64,000 nucleotides of DNA from Formicarius rufipectus (lineage: Eukaryota > Chordata > Aves > Passeriformes > Formicariidae). The translations under genes and the position numbers were made by a program. The stretch is from the NCBI GenBank assembly GCA_013399695.1, contig VXAU01002309.1, positions 902,847 to 966,846 of the forward strand, read 5' to 3'. The notes beneath the pieces are model-generated. The model had not been told where the DNA came from. It did not search any database and was given only the letters and a program-made list of their open reading frames with translations. Each line of letters begins with the position of its first letter. Within the stretch, counting starts at the first letter, position 1. Positions 1 to 12,507 of the stretch are shown in pieces.

Positions 1-897
1 AAAAGATGGTAACATACCTGGCTGATGTTCTCATGAGAGGTTTGCATGCTCAGACTCTGTCATTGCCAATTCCGTCTGGGATAACTGAGAAAAAATGTCT
101 AACAGTCACATTTCAAGGCATCATTTTGTTAGCAAAATCAGAACTTAAACTCAGTTCTTAATGTGTATAATAAACCAAGGGAATATATTGGATTTTAATG
201 TCTTAGTGAAGGATGTCATGAAGCAATTATAAACCAATCATTTTTCAATATCTTGGTTTTTTACAGGTAGATGATAATTAAAAGAAAGAGAAAGCATAAG
301 GAAAATACAAGCAAAAGCTACTGATAGACAGGTTATGGAATGTGAAAATATAAAGTAAAGCTATTCTACAGCTGTGTTTCCTCTTGCTTGACACTCTGGT
401 ATAATGTAGCTAACAGAGCCAACAAATGCATTACACCTTTATCAAACAGAGCATTACATATTTATGAGCAAATCTGATGAAAACACATAAATATTCATCT
501 AATTAGCCAATCTAATTTCTATGCCCATTCTCTAGGTTAACATGTTCAGGTTTGTTTCACAAGGTCTTGAAGAAGCTCTTCCCATTATAATTTCAAGTGC
601 AATATTTGCAGTTATAATGAGGAACTATTCTCCTGCAATATTTAATCATGAGGGATCACTGAAGAAAAAAGGTAAAAGGTAGGCTAGTTTAGAGAAACCA
701 TTAAAGAAGCTGAGAGCTTCCACAGAGATACTTCTCTTACTTGATGTGAAACAAACTCTTCTTTGTGCAGTGCAGAATTTAAAAGACCTCTTCCTAACCA
801 TAATGATGGTGACAGCCAAAAGACATTCTGAAAGTGATATGACAATAAATTTCAATGCTAAGGGATGTTATAAATAAGTACATTACAAATAAGTGGT
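1..897. other. unique non-coding sequence, nothing recognised
   Basis: AT-rich sequence with no CR1, LTR or simple-repeat signature and no open frame resembling a known protein. Short open frames here (under 70 codons) are within chance. It runs directly into the LTR at 898. Confidence 0.6.
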
Positions 898-1341
898 TGT
901 CATGGTTTAGGAATAGTATTCCTCAATTCTGTGAACCCTCTGAGAGTCTCCAAACCACGCACCACTCTCTTGCTATCCCACTTTGCCCCCTTCCCCCCCA
1001 GAAGTGGGAAGGAGAAGAGAAATGGAGGCACAAAAGGCAAAGATCATGGGTTGAGATAGAACAATTTACTGGAAACAGCAATGAGGTAAGAAAACAAGCA
1101 GTAACAGCAACAGCACTAATGCCAGACGGTACAAACCCAAAAACTTCTAACAATAGACAATACAGGTTGGCTACCTCTGCCACTTTTACTCTGCCAGACT
1201 AGAACCCCTTCTCTGCAGAAGAGACTCCCTTCTTCCAGTCCCTAGAAATGACATGAAATGGTATAGAAAAATATCTAGGTCCTTGCCATGCTCCCTCCAG
1301 CTACTGAAAAAATTAACCCTGTTCTGGCCAGAACCAGGGCA
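898..1341 (-). mobile_element. solo LTR of an avian ERVL-like endogenous retrovirus, antisense
   Basis: Read on the minus strand, the block starts TGCCCTGGTTCTGGCC at 1341 and ends CTAAACCATGACA at 898, giving the TG...CA ends expected of a retroviral LTR. Within it lie GGGTTAATTTTTTC near the 5' end, TATCTCAACCCATGA near the middle of the 3' half, and a G-rich stretch (plus-strand run of C near 990-1000). These landmarks, in this order, match LTRs I know from many bird genomes, usually assigned to ERVL-type elements; the class is recalled, not searched. Length about 444 bp. No gag, pol or env sequence adjoins either side, so this is a solitary LTR left by LTR-LTR recombination, or a truncated copy. 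I see no convincing target-site duplication: the flanks are ...AGTGGT and ACGATT.... Open frames in the block are incidental. Confidence 0.8.
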
Positions 1342-4300
1342 ACGATTAAATTAAAATTCAGTTCAAGTTTATCAGAGTTTATGTACTGTGCTGAAGTCAG
1401 ATGACAGTGTCCAGTGTGTGCCACAAATTTTAGCTCTGTTAATGATCTCAACTGTAAACCTTTAAAAATCTGCTTTTACACTATTTTATGTTTGAACTAA
1501 GCCAAACGAGCAATGCCACAATGAAGTATACCTGAGAGTGATGGACTCAGTTTAATGGATGCCTAAAAATCATCACAATTTGTGTGTAAGGTACAACGTC
1601 AAAGTTCAGCTTCTTGTTACTTTTATACAGCTTCACATATTCTCAGTGTCTGAGGATAAATCACGCTAACACAGTCTAAGTTGCCATGGTATCACAGTCT
1701 AAGCTAGAAAACATAATTTTTTTCTTTTCAAATAATAGAAAAATGACAGATCCTGAGGTGTTCCTAGCATATAGGCAAAAGTTACCTCATGGATCACCAC
1801 CAGTCTGCTGTAGAAAAGAGAAAAGAAATTTCTGTAATAGTCATGTCTCTCTGTGTCTTGAGCCAAAGGCCATGTTAAAATGATTCTTAGTCAGCCCAAT
1901 GTTTATGCCCAAGAAGGAAGCTCTACCCAGTCTTTTTATTCAGAAAAAGAAGAAAGAAGCTAAGGCTGGTCTGAGCAGAGATTCAACTCTGAAGAAACCG
2001 AGGTTATCCTTGATAAGTAGCACAACACTGGAAGAAAAAGACAGAAGAATTGCTGTGAAGTGGTGAGAAAAAGCGTAACACAACAGGAGGGAACCACCTG
2101 GGATATGACAGGTACAATTTCACACTAGCAGGGCCAACAACATCATATAAATTAGAGTATGAATACACCTGTTCCCTCTGCTTTCCTGTTAATCTTTAGC
2201 TATAGGCTGTATGAATTATGTAGGCCCCCAGCGAGTCTGTGCAATTATAGTAGCAAAGATAAAAGTCAAGTCAAAAAGCTTGCTATCCTTTTTCACTTGT
2301 TATTTTTGTCTCACTCTCCATTTATTGTAATAAATGGAGCGATACCTGAATCCTATACATACAAGATTGAAAAATCCCCAAGCACCAAGATATGTCCCAG
2401 TGCAACAAGGCAGTTACTTATGACCCCAACTCTAAGTGCACAGATAGTCTCACTGAACCTGGACAGATTGCTTGGATACTACCTGCTTGCTTACTACCTA
2501 CTACTAGGGTCTTCATGGGTTGTGAGATGTATCTTAGCAGTTACTAGGGGACAAACAGTAAATCATACCCAGTGCTATACATATACACAATGCATTATTT
2601 TATTTACTGTGAACAGTCCGACCATGCACCCTGCATGCTTATAAAGTGACTGTTATCGCTGAAGACATCACAGCCTGCTAACCCAAGATGTACCTCTGTC
2701 ACCCATACAAGCCAGTGAACAACTGCTTTCATTTCAGTCACATTTTGTGTCTGCCATAGCGAGAGCCATGCCACTGCTTCAGATGATAAAGGGACTATAG
2801 ACACCACAGCAATTAAAGATTTATAGTGGTGTAAATAATTAACACTCCCCCTTTCAACTGAACACAAAAGTCATGCCTAGATGAATATAAAAACAGCAGT
2901 AAGCTCACACCAGACAGCTGAAACCAATTTATCTATGCTACATCTCAGAAGTCTTACATCCTCCCTCAAAAGAATATTTCGGTTAGGTCAAGATATATTG
3001 GATATGAAGTGATATAGTGCATATTTACTTCATTTTGCAGAAGTATGAAGACATCCTCTATTTCAGAATTCCTTTATAAAACCAGTCTGTTTTGTGTCTA
3101 GACTCAACAAAGTAATGTGCAGAGCTCTTCAAGTACTGGAGACAGTACCACTCCTGTTGTCCTGACACCAGAAATATTGTTGTCATCCGGAAACTTTATG
3201 ATATGATAATTCCTCCCCCCTCCTCCGCCTTGCAATTTCAGGTGCTACTGTGTTAGGTACTCACTGGCATTTTTTCTCCAACAGTTTTTCCATCATAAAA
3301 ATCATAACCATGAGTTCTAAAAACAATCTCAAGTAGTATTTACCACAAATGCAAAAGACCTTAATTTAGAGGCATGCATTGTTACATTTCTACTTTAGTC
3401 TTTCATTTTCTTTGTATCCTAATGGGATGGCTCAAAGTCACTGCAGACTATACTTTATGAAAAAAAAAAGAATATGCTTTCAAAGCACTGTTCAAAAAGC
3501 AAAAAACATGCCTGAATTAAATTATTAAGGTTGCAAAGACCAGTAATCAGAAGGGATGAAGTAATGCCAGAAGTAAGGACAACATGGTAAATTCAATATA
3601 GCTCCATCACTCACATGTACCATGGTAATGTCATTAGCTCCTTAGTCACTCACTCTTTACTCAAAGTCTTTTTCTTTTAGTCACTGCACATAACCAAGTT
3701 CGTCTGGTATGAATGAAATGTGCAGTGACAAAGATTATTCTCTGCAGTTTCTTTGCTTCAGTTGCTGTGAAAGTTGGAGCATGAAAAGCAAAGTTGACTA
3801 AGTTCAAAATGTCTGCATCCTAGGGAATTTTAATGTTCTCTTTTAGGTGCTTCCAGTTACAATTACAAAGAATAAAATTATATCCTGCAAGATGGAAATT
3901 ATGATGAAGTTTTGTGCTGTAGAAAGAAAAAAACCCAGGTAATTTATTTCAGAAACACATTCAGAGCTTACAATTTTCTGATTCCTCAAGTGGTAGGCTG
4001 CTACCAGATTCCTTGGTAGTTTCTTGCACACCAGGACTGGGAGGATGCTTGTAGCCTCCCTGCCAGCAGGCAGCTTGTGAATCTGTGAACTCCTTTGGCC
4101 ACAGCTGCTCCCTGCAGCCCTCCCAGCTATTCCCTTCGACATCCCAGACCGTCAGCAGACACATTTCTGGCTCCCAAAAAAATCAATTGGCTTACCTGGC
4201 CAGATCATTTCTGCTGAATTGCAACTGCCTGCCCTTCCTGACACCCTAACCATATCTGTATTAGGAGAGCAGAGCCAAGAAATATCTCTTAGCCTCATCC

Positions 4301-5406
4301 TCAGGAAAGACTACTTTGGATGGTCTCTGTGGACCATCACTGCAAAGAAGATGTGCTGCCTTCAACAAATGCACTCTAGTACTCGAGCTGCTAGGAGGGC
4401 TATTGGGACAGGTGGCAGATGCATGCTGTGCTTTGGCAGCTCGAGTTCACCCACCCACCCCGGCTACTATGCAAGGTTTGGTGAGGAGTCTGGTTCATGC
4501 TGTCCTGTACTCAGCTCCAGTCAAGAGGAAAGGTGACTTATGACTCTGCATTTCTGTGGTTTCAGAGAAAAGGAAAACACCAGGGTCAAGGGGAGATCAT
4601 GTACCCAAGGAGCCATAACAGTATTGCTGACAAGTGGTTATGCAGAGGCAGTGCCTGCCCCAGGGTAGTGCTTCTCTCATGGAACAGTTTGGGTATTCTT
4701 GTACCTGGGCCAGGATTTCTGTGCCAAAATCTGTCTAATGAACAAGCCTCCAGGCCTTCCTTCTAAACCAGTTCATTCTACAATCATTTTTTACAGACAG
4801 GAAAACAATATTTTTGTGACAGTCTATTTGCAATATGCCTTTTATTTCTTTGTCTCTTTCTCCTTCTTCTCACAGCGGTGCAACGTGACCCTTGGCTGCT
4901 GGCAGCCACACGCCTGGCAGCACCTGGGGGGAGCCTTGCTTGTTCAGCACAGGTCTCCAAGTACATAGGGGACATTAATTTCTATTGAGAGTTCTTAAAG
5001 ACATTTGATTCGTGTGACATGAAACTAGTTACTAATTAACAGAGATACAAAGATTAGTATTACTGATTTTTCTCATGCTGTAGCCAGGCAGCGAAAGGGA
5101 GGAGAAAAGCAGTGATGTGAGCTGCAGAGAACCTGGAGCCTGCAAGTGCCAATGGAAAGACTCGTTATGCATCAGGATTTCAAGTTGAAACATTAAACTT
5201 TTTGCTGTGGCCAATATTGTTTCTACACGTTGCCCCACCAACAACCGCGAAAGGTACAACATTGTCTTGCTATTACAATTAAACTCAAGCTTGTCAACTG
5301 TGGAAAAAAGCCTAAATACTAATTGGCTGTAATGTGACTTTGTCAGTGCTTTGCTGGTGTAAGAGAACTGGAATTGTATAACTGTTAAGGGGAGGCTGTC
5401 CCCATT
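1342..5406. other. unique non-coding sequence with a GC-richer block at 3960-4960
   Basis: No transposon signature recognised. A perfect 11-bp inverted repeat lies at 2316-2339. From about 3960 to 4960 the base composition is clearly richer in G and C, and several overlapping open frames of 60-105 codons occur on both strands, with no recognisable domain. A good minus-strand splice-donor match (CCAG then GTAAGC) sits at 4194-4199, but no convincing acceptor partner was found. This block could hold a lineage-specific or non-coding exon, or an old unrecognised repeat. Confidence 0.45.
2316..2339. repeat. perfect 11-bp inverted repeat (short hairpin)
   Basis: CTCCATTTATT and AATAAATGGAG are exact reverse complements separated by two bases (GT). 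This could form a compact hairpin. In AT-rich DNA such palindromes arise by chance and no function is implied. Confidence 0.7.
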
Positions 5407-5495
5407 TCATAGATTCATAGAATCATTAAGGTTAGAAAAGACCTCCAAGGTCGTGTCTGACCTTCAACCAAATACTATCATGCTCACTAAAGATG
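5407..5495 (-). mobile_element. CR1 LINE, short 3'-end fragment
   Basis: The block begins with the reverse complement of the CR1 terminal repeat (TCATAGATTCATAGAATCATT). It continues with the antisense 3'-UTR words AGGTTAGAAAAGACCTCCAAGG and CCTTCAACCAAATAC. Only about 90 bp remain before similarity fades around 5495-5505, so this is a severely 5'-truncated copy, which is usual for CR1. It has no coding capacity. Confidence 0.85.
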
Positions 5496-5802
5496 TTGAC
5501 CTGAGACAAGACGAGGTGTACATAGAGAAGAAACTGAGAGACAGCAAAGGTAGGTTTCAATGAGTGCTTCTACATGTTGTATAATCCCTTGTACTGGGAA
5601 TGGTGAAAATATTTGTAAACACAATCCCAAAGAGAACTGGATATGGTTCAGCTTGGGTTTTTTGAGGGCTCTGCATTGAATACAGACTCTCAAGCAGCTT
5701 GTTGGTCAGTGGGCACAAGAAGTTCCATTCCTAAATGTACACAGTGCAAAATATGGAAAACATCTGAAAAGACAGAGGAAGTTTCTCTCATTTTAATTAG
5801 TG
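5496..5802. other. unique non-coding sequence, nothing recognised
   Basis: The 307 bases between the CR1 stub and the A/C-rich tract show no repeat signature or plausible gene. Confidence 0.5.
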
Positions 5803-5945
5803 AATAAAAAAATAAACCAACCAACCAACCCAAACCAAAACAAAACCAAACAAAAAACCAACCAAACAAACAAAAACAAGCAAACAAAAACACAAACAAA
5901 AACACAAACAAAAACAAAAACAAAAAAAAGAAAAGCCAAACAAGA
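5803..5945 (+). repeat. A/C-rich low-complexity tract (CAAA/CCAA-type)
   Basis: About 140 bp made almost wholly of A and C on the plus strand, with irregular CAAAA, CCAA and ACAAACA units and a single G (5880) in the core up to 5929. The long open frames here (poly-Asn/Lys/Gln/Thr on one strand, poly-Phe/Leu/Cys on the other) are artefacts of composition. Confidence 0.85.
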
Positions 5946-7389
5946 CAAAACTATCCCCCACACCCAATCAAGTAAGGAGGTGTACCTTTGTGTCTCCCTG
6001 AGACTGAAATATTCTTTATTTCAATAAAACACTGGAGCAGTCTGCAGATTCTTCAAAGCTTTTCCTTACATTAAAATACACTCAGATTATGGGATGTTCT
6101 CAATAATATCCTTCTGCAAAGCATTCAGATATTCATATAATGAGGGGAAAATGTCTGTAAGCACGTTTTAGTTATCTACAGTGGTATTTCAAGGGTTCTA
6201 AATGCTTGGGGTTTTGACAGACATTTACTGAATGTCCGCCTTTAGGCACAGCAGATGACCTCAGCACTTCTTGAAAGTATCGCAAAAAACCTTCATGAAA
6301 GGACTGATTAATGACAAGAAGTTTCCTCCAGAGTGAGAGGATGAACCCTAGCAACAATTCAGAAGAACAAAGAACTTGAGGATTTTGCATTTTAGGCTTG
6401 TAAAGCACATATGAAAAAGCTGCTGAGCCAATGAATTTGGGAAACCCACTCCCACAGTTTTTAAGAGACTCCCTGGATTCAACTGGTGCCTTCTGCCAGA
6501 CTGAAGTCCACTCTGAACCAGCTTTGACCATGCAAAGTCCCAGCAAAGAGCAGTCGGCTTTTCACTTGCCAACACATATCCATAACCCTTCAGATCTCCC
6601 AGTGTACTTCTGCCGCTTTATCCTGTTCTTGGAACTGCAAGGAAGTAGCTTTGAAAGGGTCTGAAAACATGAGCTACAGAATGTGACCAGGATCGTATTG
6701 TTCTTGTACACATGATTCATCTCAGCCACCACATTAATTCCAAAATATAGGAGAGCTTGTTAGAGAAAGGTATGTGATGCATAGAGGCATGATTTTCCTC
6801 AGAGTTTTTACCAATTCATTTGGTATCTGTCTGAAGCAGGTAGGAAGGAGGAAGAGAAAATTCTAATTTTAACACATGTAATGAATAAAAGAAACATATT
6901 GAAACTCCAGAACACTTTGAAAATCCCATCTCCATCTGCCAATATCAAAAAGAAACTTTTTACCTATATAGTATTTTCCTAGCAATTCCTAAATAGAATT
7001 AGGAGTATTAAAAATTACACAAGAAGTCTATTGATTCTGATGATAATCATGCAATTCAAGGATGTCTGAATAACTTGAAAACTTGTGGTTTAGTTTTCAC
7101 ATTCTGGCTGCACTTATTATTAACTTAAGCCAAACACTGAATTTAGTCTTTTATACAAAAATGTTGACACAGCCGACAACATCTCTAAGGTGGTCAAATT
7201 CACTTTCAGAGAAATTTAACTAGCTAAAAAAATAATGCCTTACTCTATAGAGGTATTTTGGCTTCTCTTTGAGAATTGGGTAAAAAAATAAAATTAAAGC
7301 AATGAAGAAATTTGAATGAGATGGTAAGGACCTGAAATCCTCCCATATGAATTACCACTATACATAGTGCCAAGAATTCCATCAAAGGA
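5946..7389. other. unique non-coding sequence, nothing recognised
   Basis: No repeat family recognised. The overlapping open frames at 6170-6660 on both strands (up to 124 codons) show no domain and are compatible with chance. Confidence 0.5.
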
Positions 7390-8310
7390 GCCAAACAGGG
7401 CAGCAGGACAGTAAGTCAGCTTCATCAGGGGACCAATTTAAATGCTGTTATACAAAGACACATAGCATGGAAAATAAACAGGAGGAATTAGAAACTTGTA
7501 CATACCTGCAGGGCTAGGACTCACTGGCATCATGAAGACATGGTGGGGCAACTTCTATGACTGGAGTGTTGGAATGGAGGGATACAGGCTTGAGACAAAG
7601 AAACGGGGTTGCCTTCTTTGTCTGTGACCACCTGGAGAGGATGGAGCTCCAGCTATGGATGGATGAGGAGCTGACTGAGAGCTTTTGGGTCAGGATTAAA
7701 GGGAGGGCAGGGACAGGTGACATACAGGGTTCCACTACAGGTAGCCTGACCCAGAAGACCAAATGAACAGGGTCCTCTATAGATGCGTAGGAGTGGTCTC
7801 ATGTTCACAAGCCCTAGTGTTCATGGGGGACTTCAACCACACCAATATCTGTTGAAGGGACAATATAACAGGGCATCAGCAATACAGGGGGTTCCTGGAA
7901 TGCAGTGATGATAACCTTCTCCAATGTTAGAGTAACAAGCAAGGAAAGGTGCTATGCTGCATGTTATACTCACCAACCGGAAGAGGCTACTGGGGAGCAT
8001 GAAGCTCAAGTGCAGCCTTGGCTGCAGTGACCATGAATTGGTGAAGTTCAAAATCCCATGTCAGCAAGAAGGTTGCACAGCAAGCTCAAAATCCTGGCTT
8101 TCAGGATATCAGACTTTTTCTTGGTGAGGCACTGGAACATGTAGCCCAGAGAAGCTGTGGATGTCCCATTCCCAGAAGTATCCACAGCCAGGCTGGGTGG
8201 GGCTTTGAGCAATGTACTTTAGTGGAAGGTGTCCCTGCTCATGGCAAAGGGGTTGGAACTAGATGACCTTTAAGGTCCCTAAACCTTTCTTTGTTTCTAT
8301 GATTTTGTGA
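7390..8310 (+). mobile_element. CR1 LINE with ORF2 endonuclease region joined to the 3' end (internal deletion)
   Basis: Translated pieces match the CR1 ORF2 apurinic-like endonuclease domain in order but in shifting frames: QFKCCYTKTHSMENKQEELE from about 7434, then MEGYRL-like sequence, DEELTESFWVRIKGRAGTGD near 7660-7720, FMGDFNHTNIC near 7820-7850, and an LGCSDHE-like stretch near 8020. The GDFNH motif is the conserved endonuclease core. At about 8120 the sequence jumps to the CR1 3' region (CACTGGAACATGTAGCCCAG, GTGGAAGGTGTCCCTGC, GGTTGGAACTAGATGACC) and ends in a decayed terminal repeat, TCTATGATTTTGTGA, at 8310. The whole reverse-transcriptase region is missing. Stops and frameshifts make it non-functional, so this is a pseudogenised LINE copy. 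Confidence 0.88.
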
Positions 8311-11300
8311 TAAGTGCTGATAACAAAGATTGAGAGATATCATACTGATTGGAGAAGCTTTTAAATTGTCACCCATAAGTAGTTAAAGTTTCCACCACAG
8401 CAGCAGTTTTCTCTGGCTCACTCTTCAGGAAAACAGACCTGCCTAGATTTTCCACTAATGAAGAATTAGGATTTCATCCTGCAAGCACTAACCATCCTCT
8501 CCTTTCACTATCATTCATTTCACAGGTTCACTGACTTATTAGCAGAAGAGATACAGTAAAGCAGCCCTCCTGCATTACCACTGTGTTTTTTAACCCTTAC
8601 TACTGCATGATACTTCAGAATTATTTCAAAGAACAGAAAGGAGAGAAGCTGTTCAAAGAGTTTATCACAGAAGCATGTGACTGACGGCCCCTTCCTGTCT
8701 CACTTCTTGCATTTTGTGTTTGAATATACTTTGATCCCATGATACTTCTTGGTTGTCAGTTAAGGACATGACATTGGTACATCTCTCTTGAGACTTATTT
8801 GCCCATTTCTTATGCCATCTTCATTTTCTTGGCAGTTTGAAAGGTTCTTTAGACATGAAGCAAGGAAATGTCCCTTCCTTTTCTTGCACTCAAATCATCA
8901 TCCCTGTTTCACCTTCAAACTTGCTGTCTCTTTCCTACTTCTTATCACATGAGTGAGTCAGAATCTGGCTACCTACAAAGAGCTGCCATTGAGCCCACAA
9001 GCGCACACCATGCATCTCACCATTCCCTCTAAGATCCCCTGTCATCCCCTTCTTTCTTGTCTTTTGTTTCCAACCACGTGCATGAGCTGCCCCTAACATA
9101 TTTCCTTCACTAAAATTAATTGCAATCACAATGTCTGTATCTTGTAGCATGCATGAGGCATTGCTCAGGGTGAATTGCACTCCACTTCAATGCTTTGCTT
9201 AGCATGTAGCAAGGCTTACAAAAGAAAAGTAAGCACTGTTTTATCTTTACCATGGTGGAGTGCTGAGACCTAAGCAGAGATTTACTGTATTTGAGATATA
9301 AGACAGGCCTTTTATGTTCAAGCTGCTGTTGATACTTGGAGCTCTACCAGTTGCACTGTTTCTAATTTGGAGAGTAGCAAGCATAGGGATTATTAGATGC
9401 AGCCCACTAGTCTACATTTTCCCTCTCACACTTTGTCCTGTGTGACCCTAACCCCCTACCAAAAGCCAGATTAAGATGTTTCAATTAGATAAGAAAGAAA
9501 AAAATCTTCCAATTTTAATAGCCTACTTATTTCTCTTATGTGAAATAAATTTGATACACCTTGAATTGGATACAACAGCAATTAGGTCACTAAATAACCT
9601 GGCAATATACTGAAAGAATACAGAGGCATCTGTGTGGGGAAATTTTTATGCAAACATTTCATTCCAATAGTGAATAGCTATCATTAGTCCTTTAATAATC
9701 ACTTCTTATAGTCATCAGATAATGCCCAGCCTTTCTCCTATTTCTTTTATTTTTAAACTCTCCTTGTCCCCTATATTCTGTTGGTATATGTCTGCATTGC
9801 CACGCAACATTATGTTGTGTAAACTCTAGACAGATTACCTTATTTTGCAAACTGAGCTTCACTGTAAGATAATAGCATCTGACAAATTAAGTTTGTAATA
9901 AAGCCACATCCATTGCAGATCATCTCAATGAACAGAAACTTATTTCACAAATGCTTTGATTTTTTCACCATCTAACTGTGCCAAAACACTCAGAATAGCA
10001 GCTTTCATGCATCAAATGTATTATAACATTGGAACAACCTAGACTCCACGTTACTATTTTAATCATTATTCTGCTTTGAATTTTTGGCTGTGTTTTATTC
10101 TCTGTAGTATGAGATTCTGGTAGGTTCTCACAATGAGAGGTCAAACTAAATAAAAATGGCCCTGCTGGTTCTGTCAACTAAATTCAAAAATTACTGTGAA
10201 GCTTTATAACAATAATACCTTTCGTGCTACTACATTCTGTAAGCAATTCCAGTGGAATCTCTGTTCTGTGGGGTGTATTATAACTCAACCATAAAAATGT
10301 GCTTTGGGCTGAAAGTGGATTTATAAGATTTCTGCCCAGGAGCATATGCTTTGTAAAATTTAATTTAAATCAGCTTAGCTGTTTTTTTTTCTTTAAAGAC
10401 TGAGGAATAAAAACAAAAATAGATTAGTAGCCTTTTTCTTAGTAGAAAAAAATCCCTCCCTTTTCTTTCTGTAACAAGTAGTCATTATTCTTGCCCTTTG
10501 TGCATATATGTAATTCAATCATTTTGGGGGAAGACATGCGGAAGCCCATGAGAGAAAAAATAATATTCCTTATTTTAAGTGAAATATGAAGGCTGTCTGA
10601 TCAACTATTTGAACTAGGATTTTATATGGGTAAAGGGAAAAATATAAACAGTGATATTTTTATTGGGAAAAAAAAAACCAAACCACAAGCACAGAGGAGC
10701 TACTGCACATAAACTACTTTTCACAACAGTTAAAACTGAGTTCCATGAAATGGCAATAGGAAAAAAATCTCCTTCGAAGTAGTATAATTCAGTTTAGTTA
10801 CCTACTATTGTTCTGGGGATTTGCAGACCCAGCTTTGTTTTCTGCTTTGACAACTGGTTTATGCTGATTTTCTTTGTTTGTTCGTTTTCACAGTTCATCT
10901 CATGAGATATTTAATCTCATGCTGGAGGTATTGCTTATGAAGAACTGCAGCCCTGGAGACATTTCTCTACAAGTTCTGGCCACCTGAGGACCACCTTGAC
11001 AATTTGACAGAGGTCATGTAGACACTGAGCTGAGTAGATTGAATAGAGCAGCTCATCAGCTGGGGCTGTGCCATTTCATCTGAGTCAGCAGACAAACTGC
11101 TCAGCAACTAACAAAGGCTATGGAAATGCAAGAGTGATACTGCTCATGGAAACCAGAAAAAAACCTGTCTGATGGAACATACGAGGTCTAAGTTATGGGC
11201 CTTATCAGTATATCCTTCCCTTCCCTTCTCCATAACAAAGTTAATTGAAATATGGAGAGCTGTCAACAAGGAATAGATTGCTTAAAGGAAATGAATGAAA

Positions 11301-12269
11301 TTCTATAGTGAGGAGACACTCTTACCTTCACTTCTTTTAGTGGTGAAACATTTGATCAGCAATTTCCAGGGAAAACAAAATGAGTTCTAATAAATCAGGT
11401 GGATAACAGTATAGACAGAATACAGGTTTCATTTAAAAGCAATTTGGAAGTGAAGATAATAAAGAAATTATGTTAAAAGAACCTAATGAATTTCAGGAAT
11501 ATGAAGACAAGAATATCTGAAAAAGCTATTTTAGTATGCAATGGATTGTTACAAACAGCACGTACCCATATATATGTAAATACACAGACATGCACATACA
11601 TATAAATACACATGAATGGCCTTGATGCTACTTTAATCTTAAATTAATCTCAGATTTTAATACTCTCAGGTGTCCAAGATGGTTAATCAGTATACTGTAT
11701 GCAGCTGACACTTATCCCAGAATAGGAAGAAAGTAACCTGAAGGTACCTGTCTTCCAACAATGTGCTCACAAGCTGTGTTTGATGTATGAGACAGTTCAG
11801 CAACTCACTGGCAAGATGCAAATAGCAAGTCAAGGTGACTTGGACATTGAGCAACAGAAGTCTGTGAATAGAAGACAATGTTGCATGTCGGAGATCCTAC
11901 AGCTGTGCCATGTCAGATGATGTAGCTGGATCCAAACATCCATCTTCTACACATACAGTGGATTTCATAGTAGAATAAGCAAGTTCATTCAAATTAATTT
12001 ATATCAGATGGATCAAAAGCTAACATTAACTTCTGCCATGTGGTCCAAACTGCTTTCTAGGGGGTAGTCTTCCAGTCCATTCACATAGCTAGCATCTTTC
12101 TCTACGTTTCTCTAGTTCTCACACATTAGTATCCTCGGCTCTGCCATGGACAGTATGTCTTGTTCCACTCATTTCTATATACTTGAGGTTCTTTTACCTC
12201 AAGTGTATCACTTCACAGACCACTATGTTCCTTCTCAGACTCCTCTCAGCCATATCAATTGGTATGAAA
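8311..12269. other. unique non-coding sequence, nothing recognised
   Basis: About 4 kb of AT-rich sequence without recognisable transposon ends, RNA genes or coding similarity. A weak TA/CA-rich patch lies near 11565-11615, and a short inverted repeat at 12181-12204. Confidence 0.5.
12181..12204. repeat. 9-bp inverted repeat with 6-base loop
   Basis: ACTTGAGGT and ACCTCAAGT are exact reverse complements flanking TCTTTT. Likely incidental; a small hairpin is possible. Confidence 0.6.
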
Positions 12270-12507
12270 AGAGGCAATGAAAACATTGTGAAATACAAGA
12301 AAATCGATTTAAGCATTAGAAAGCCCTCTTTTATTCTGAGTCTGGACGGGGTTGCCTAGAGAGGTCATGGAGCCTGCATTCCTGGAGATATTCAAAACCC
12401 ACCTGGACACTGTCCTGAGCAAACTACTCTCACTGGCCCTGCTTGAACAGGGGTGTTAGACTAGATGACTTCAAGAGGACACTTCCTACCTCAGTGATTC
12501 TGTGATA
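12270..12507 (+). mobile_element. CR1 LINE, 3'-end fragment
   Basis: The 3'-terminal CR1 segment reads in order: a decayed GGTTGCCTAGAGAGGTCATGG, CTGGAGATATTCAAAACCCA, CCTGGACACTGTCCTGAGCAA, CCTGCTTGAACAGGGGTGTTAG, ACTAGATGACTTCAAGAGG, and a terminal-repeat remnant CAGTGATTCTGTGAT. The 5' limit is approximate because the first 70 bp are more diverged. The C-terminal ORF2 codons are largely missing. It belongs to a different CR1 subfamily from the copies at 7390 and 20412, judging by its 3' wording. Confidence 0.88.

Noticed and set aside
2159..2644. 161-codon plus-strand open frame
   Set aside because: Low-complexity tyrosine/leucine-rich translation without family resemblance; chance-compatible and contains the small inverted repeat at 2316.
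5690..6027. Poly-Phe/Leu and Asn/Lys/Thr open frames
   Set aside because: Artefacts of the A/C-rich tract at 5803-5945.
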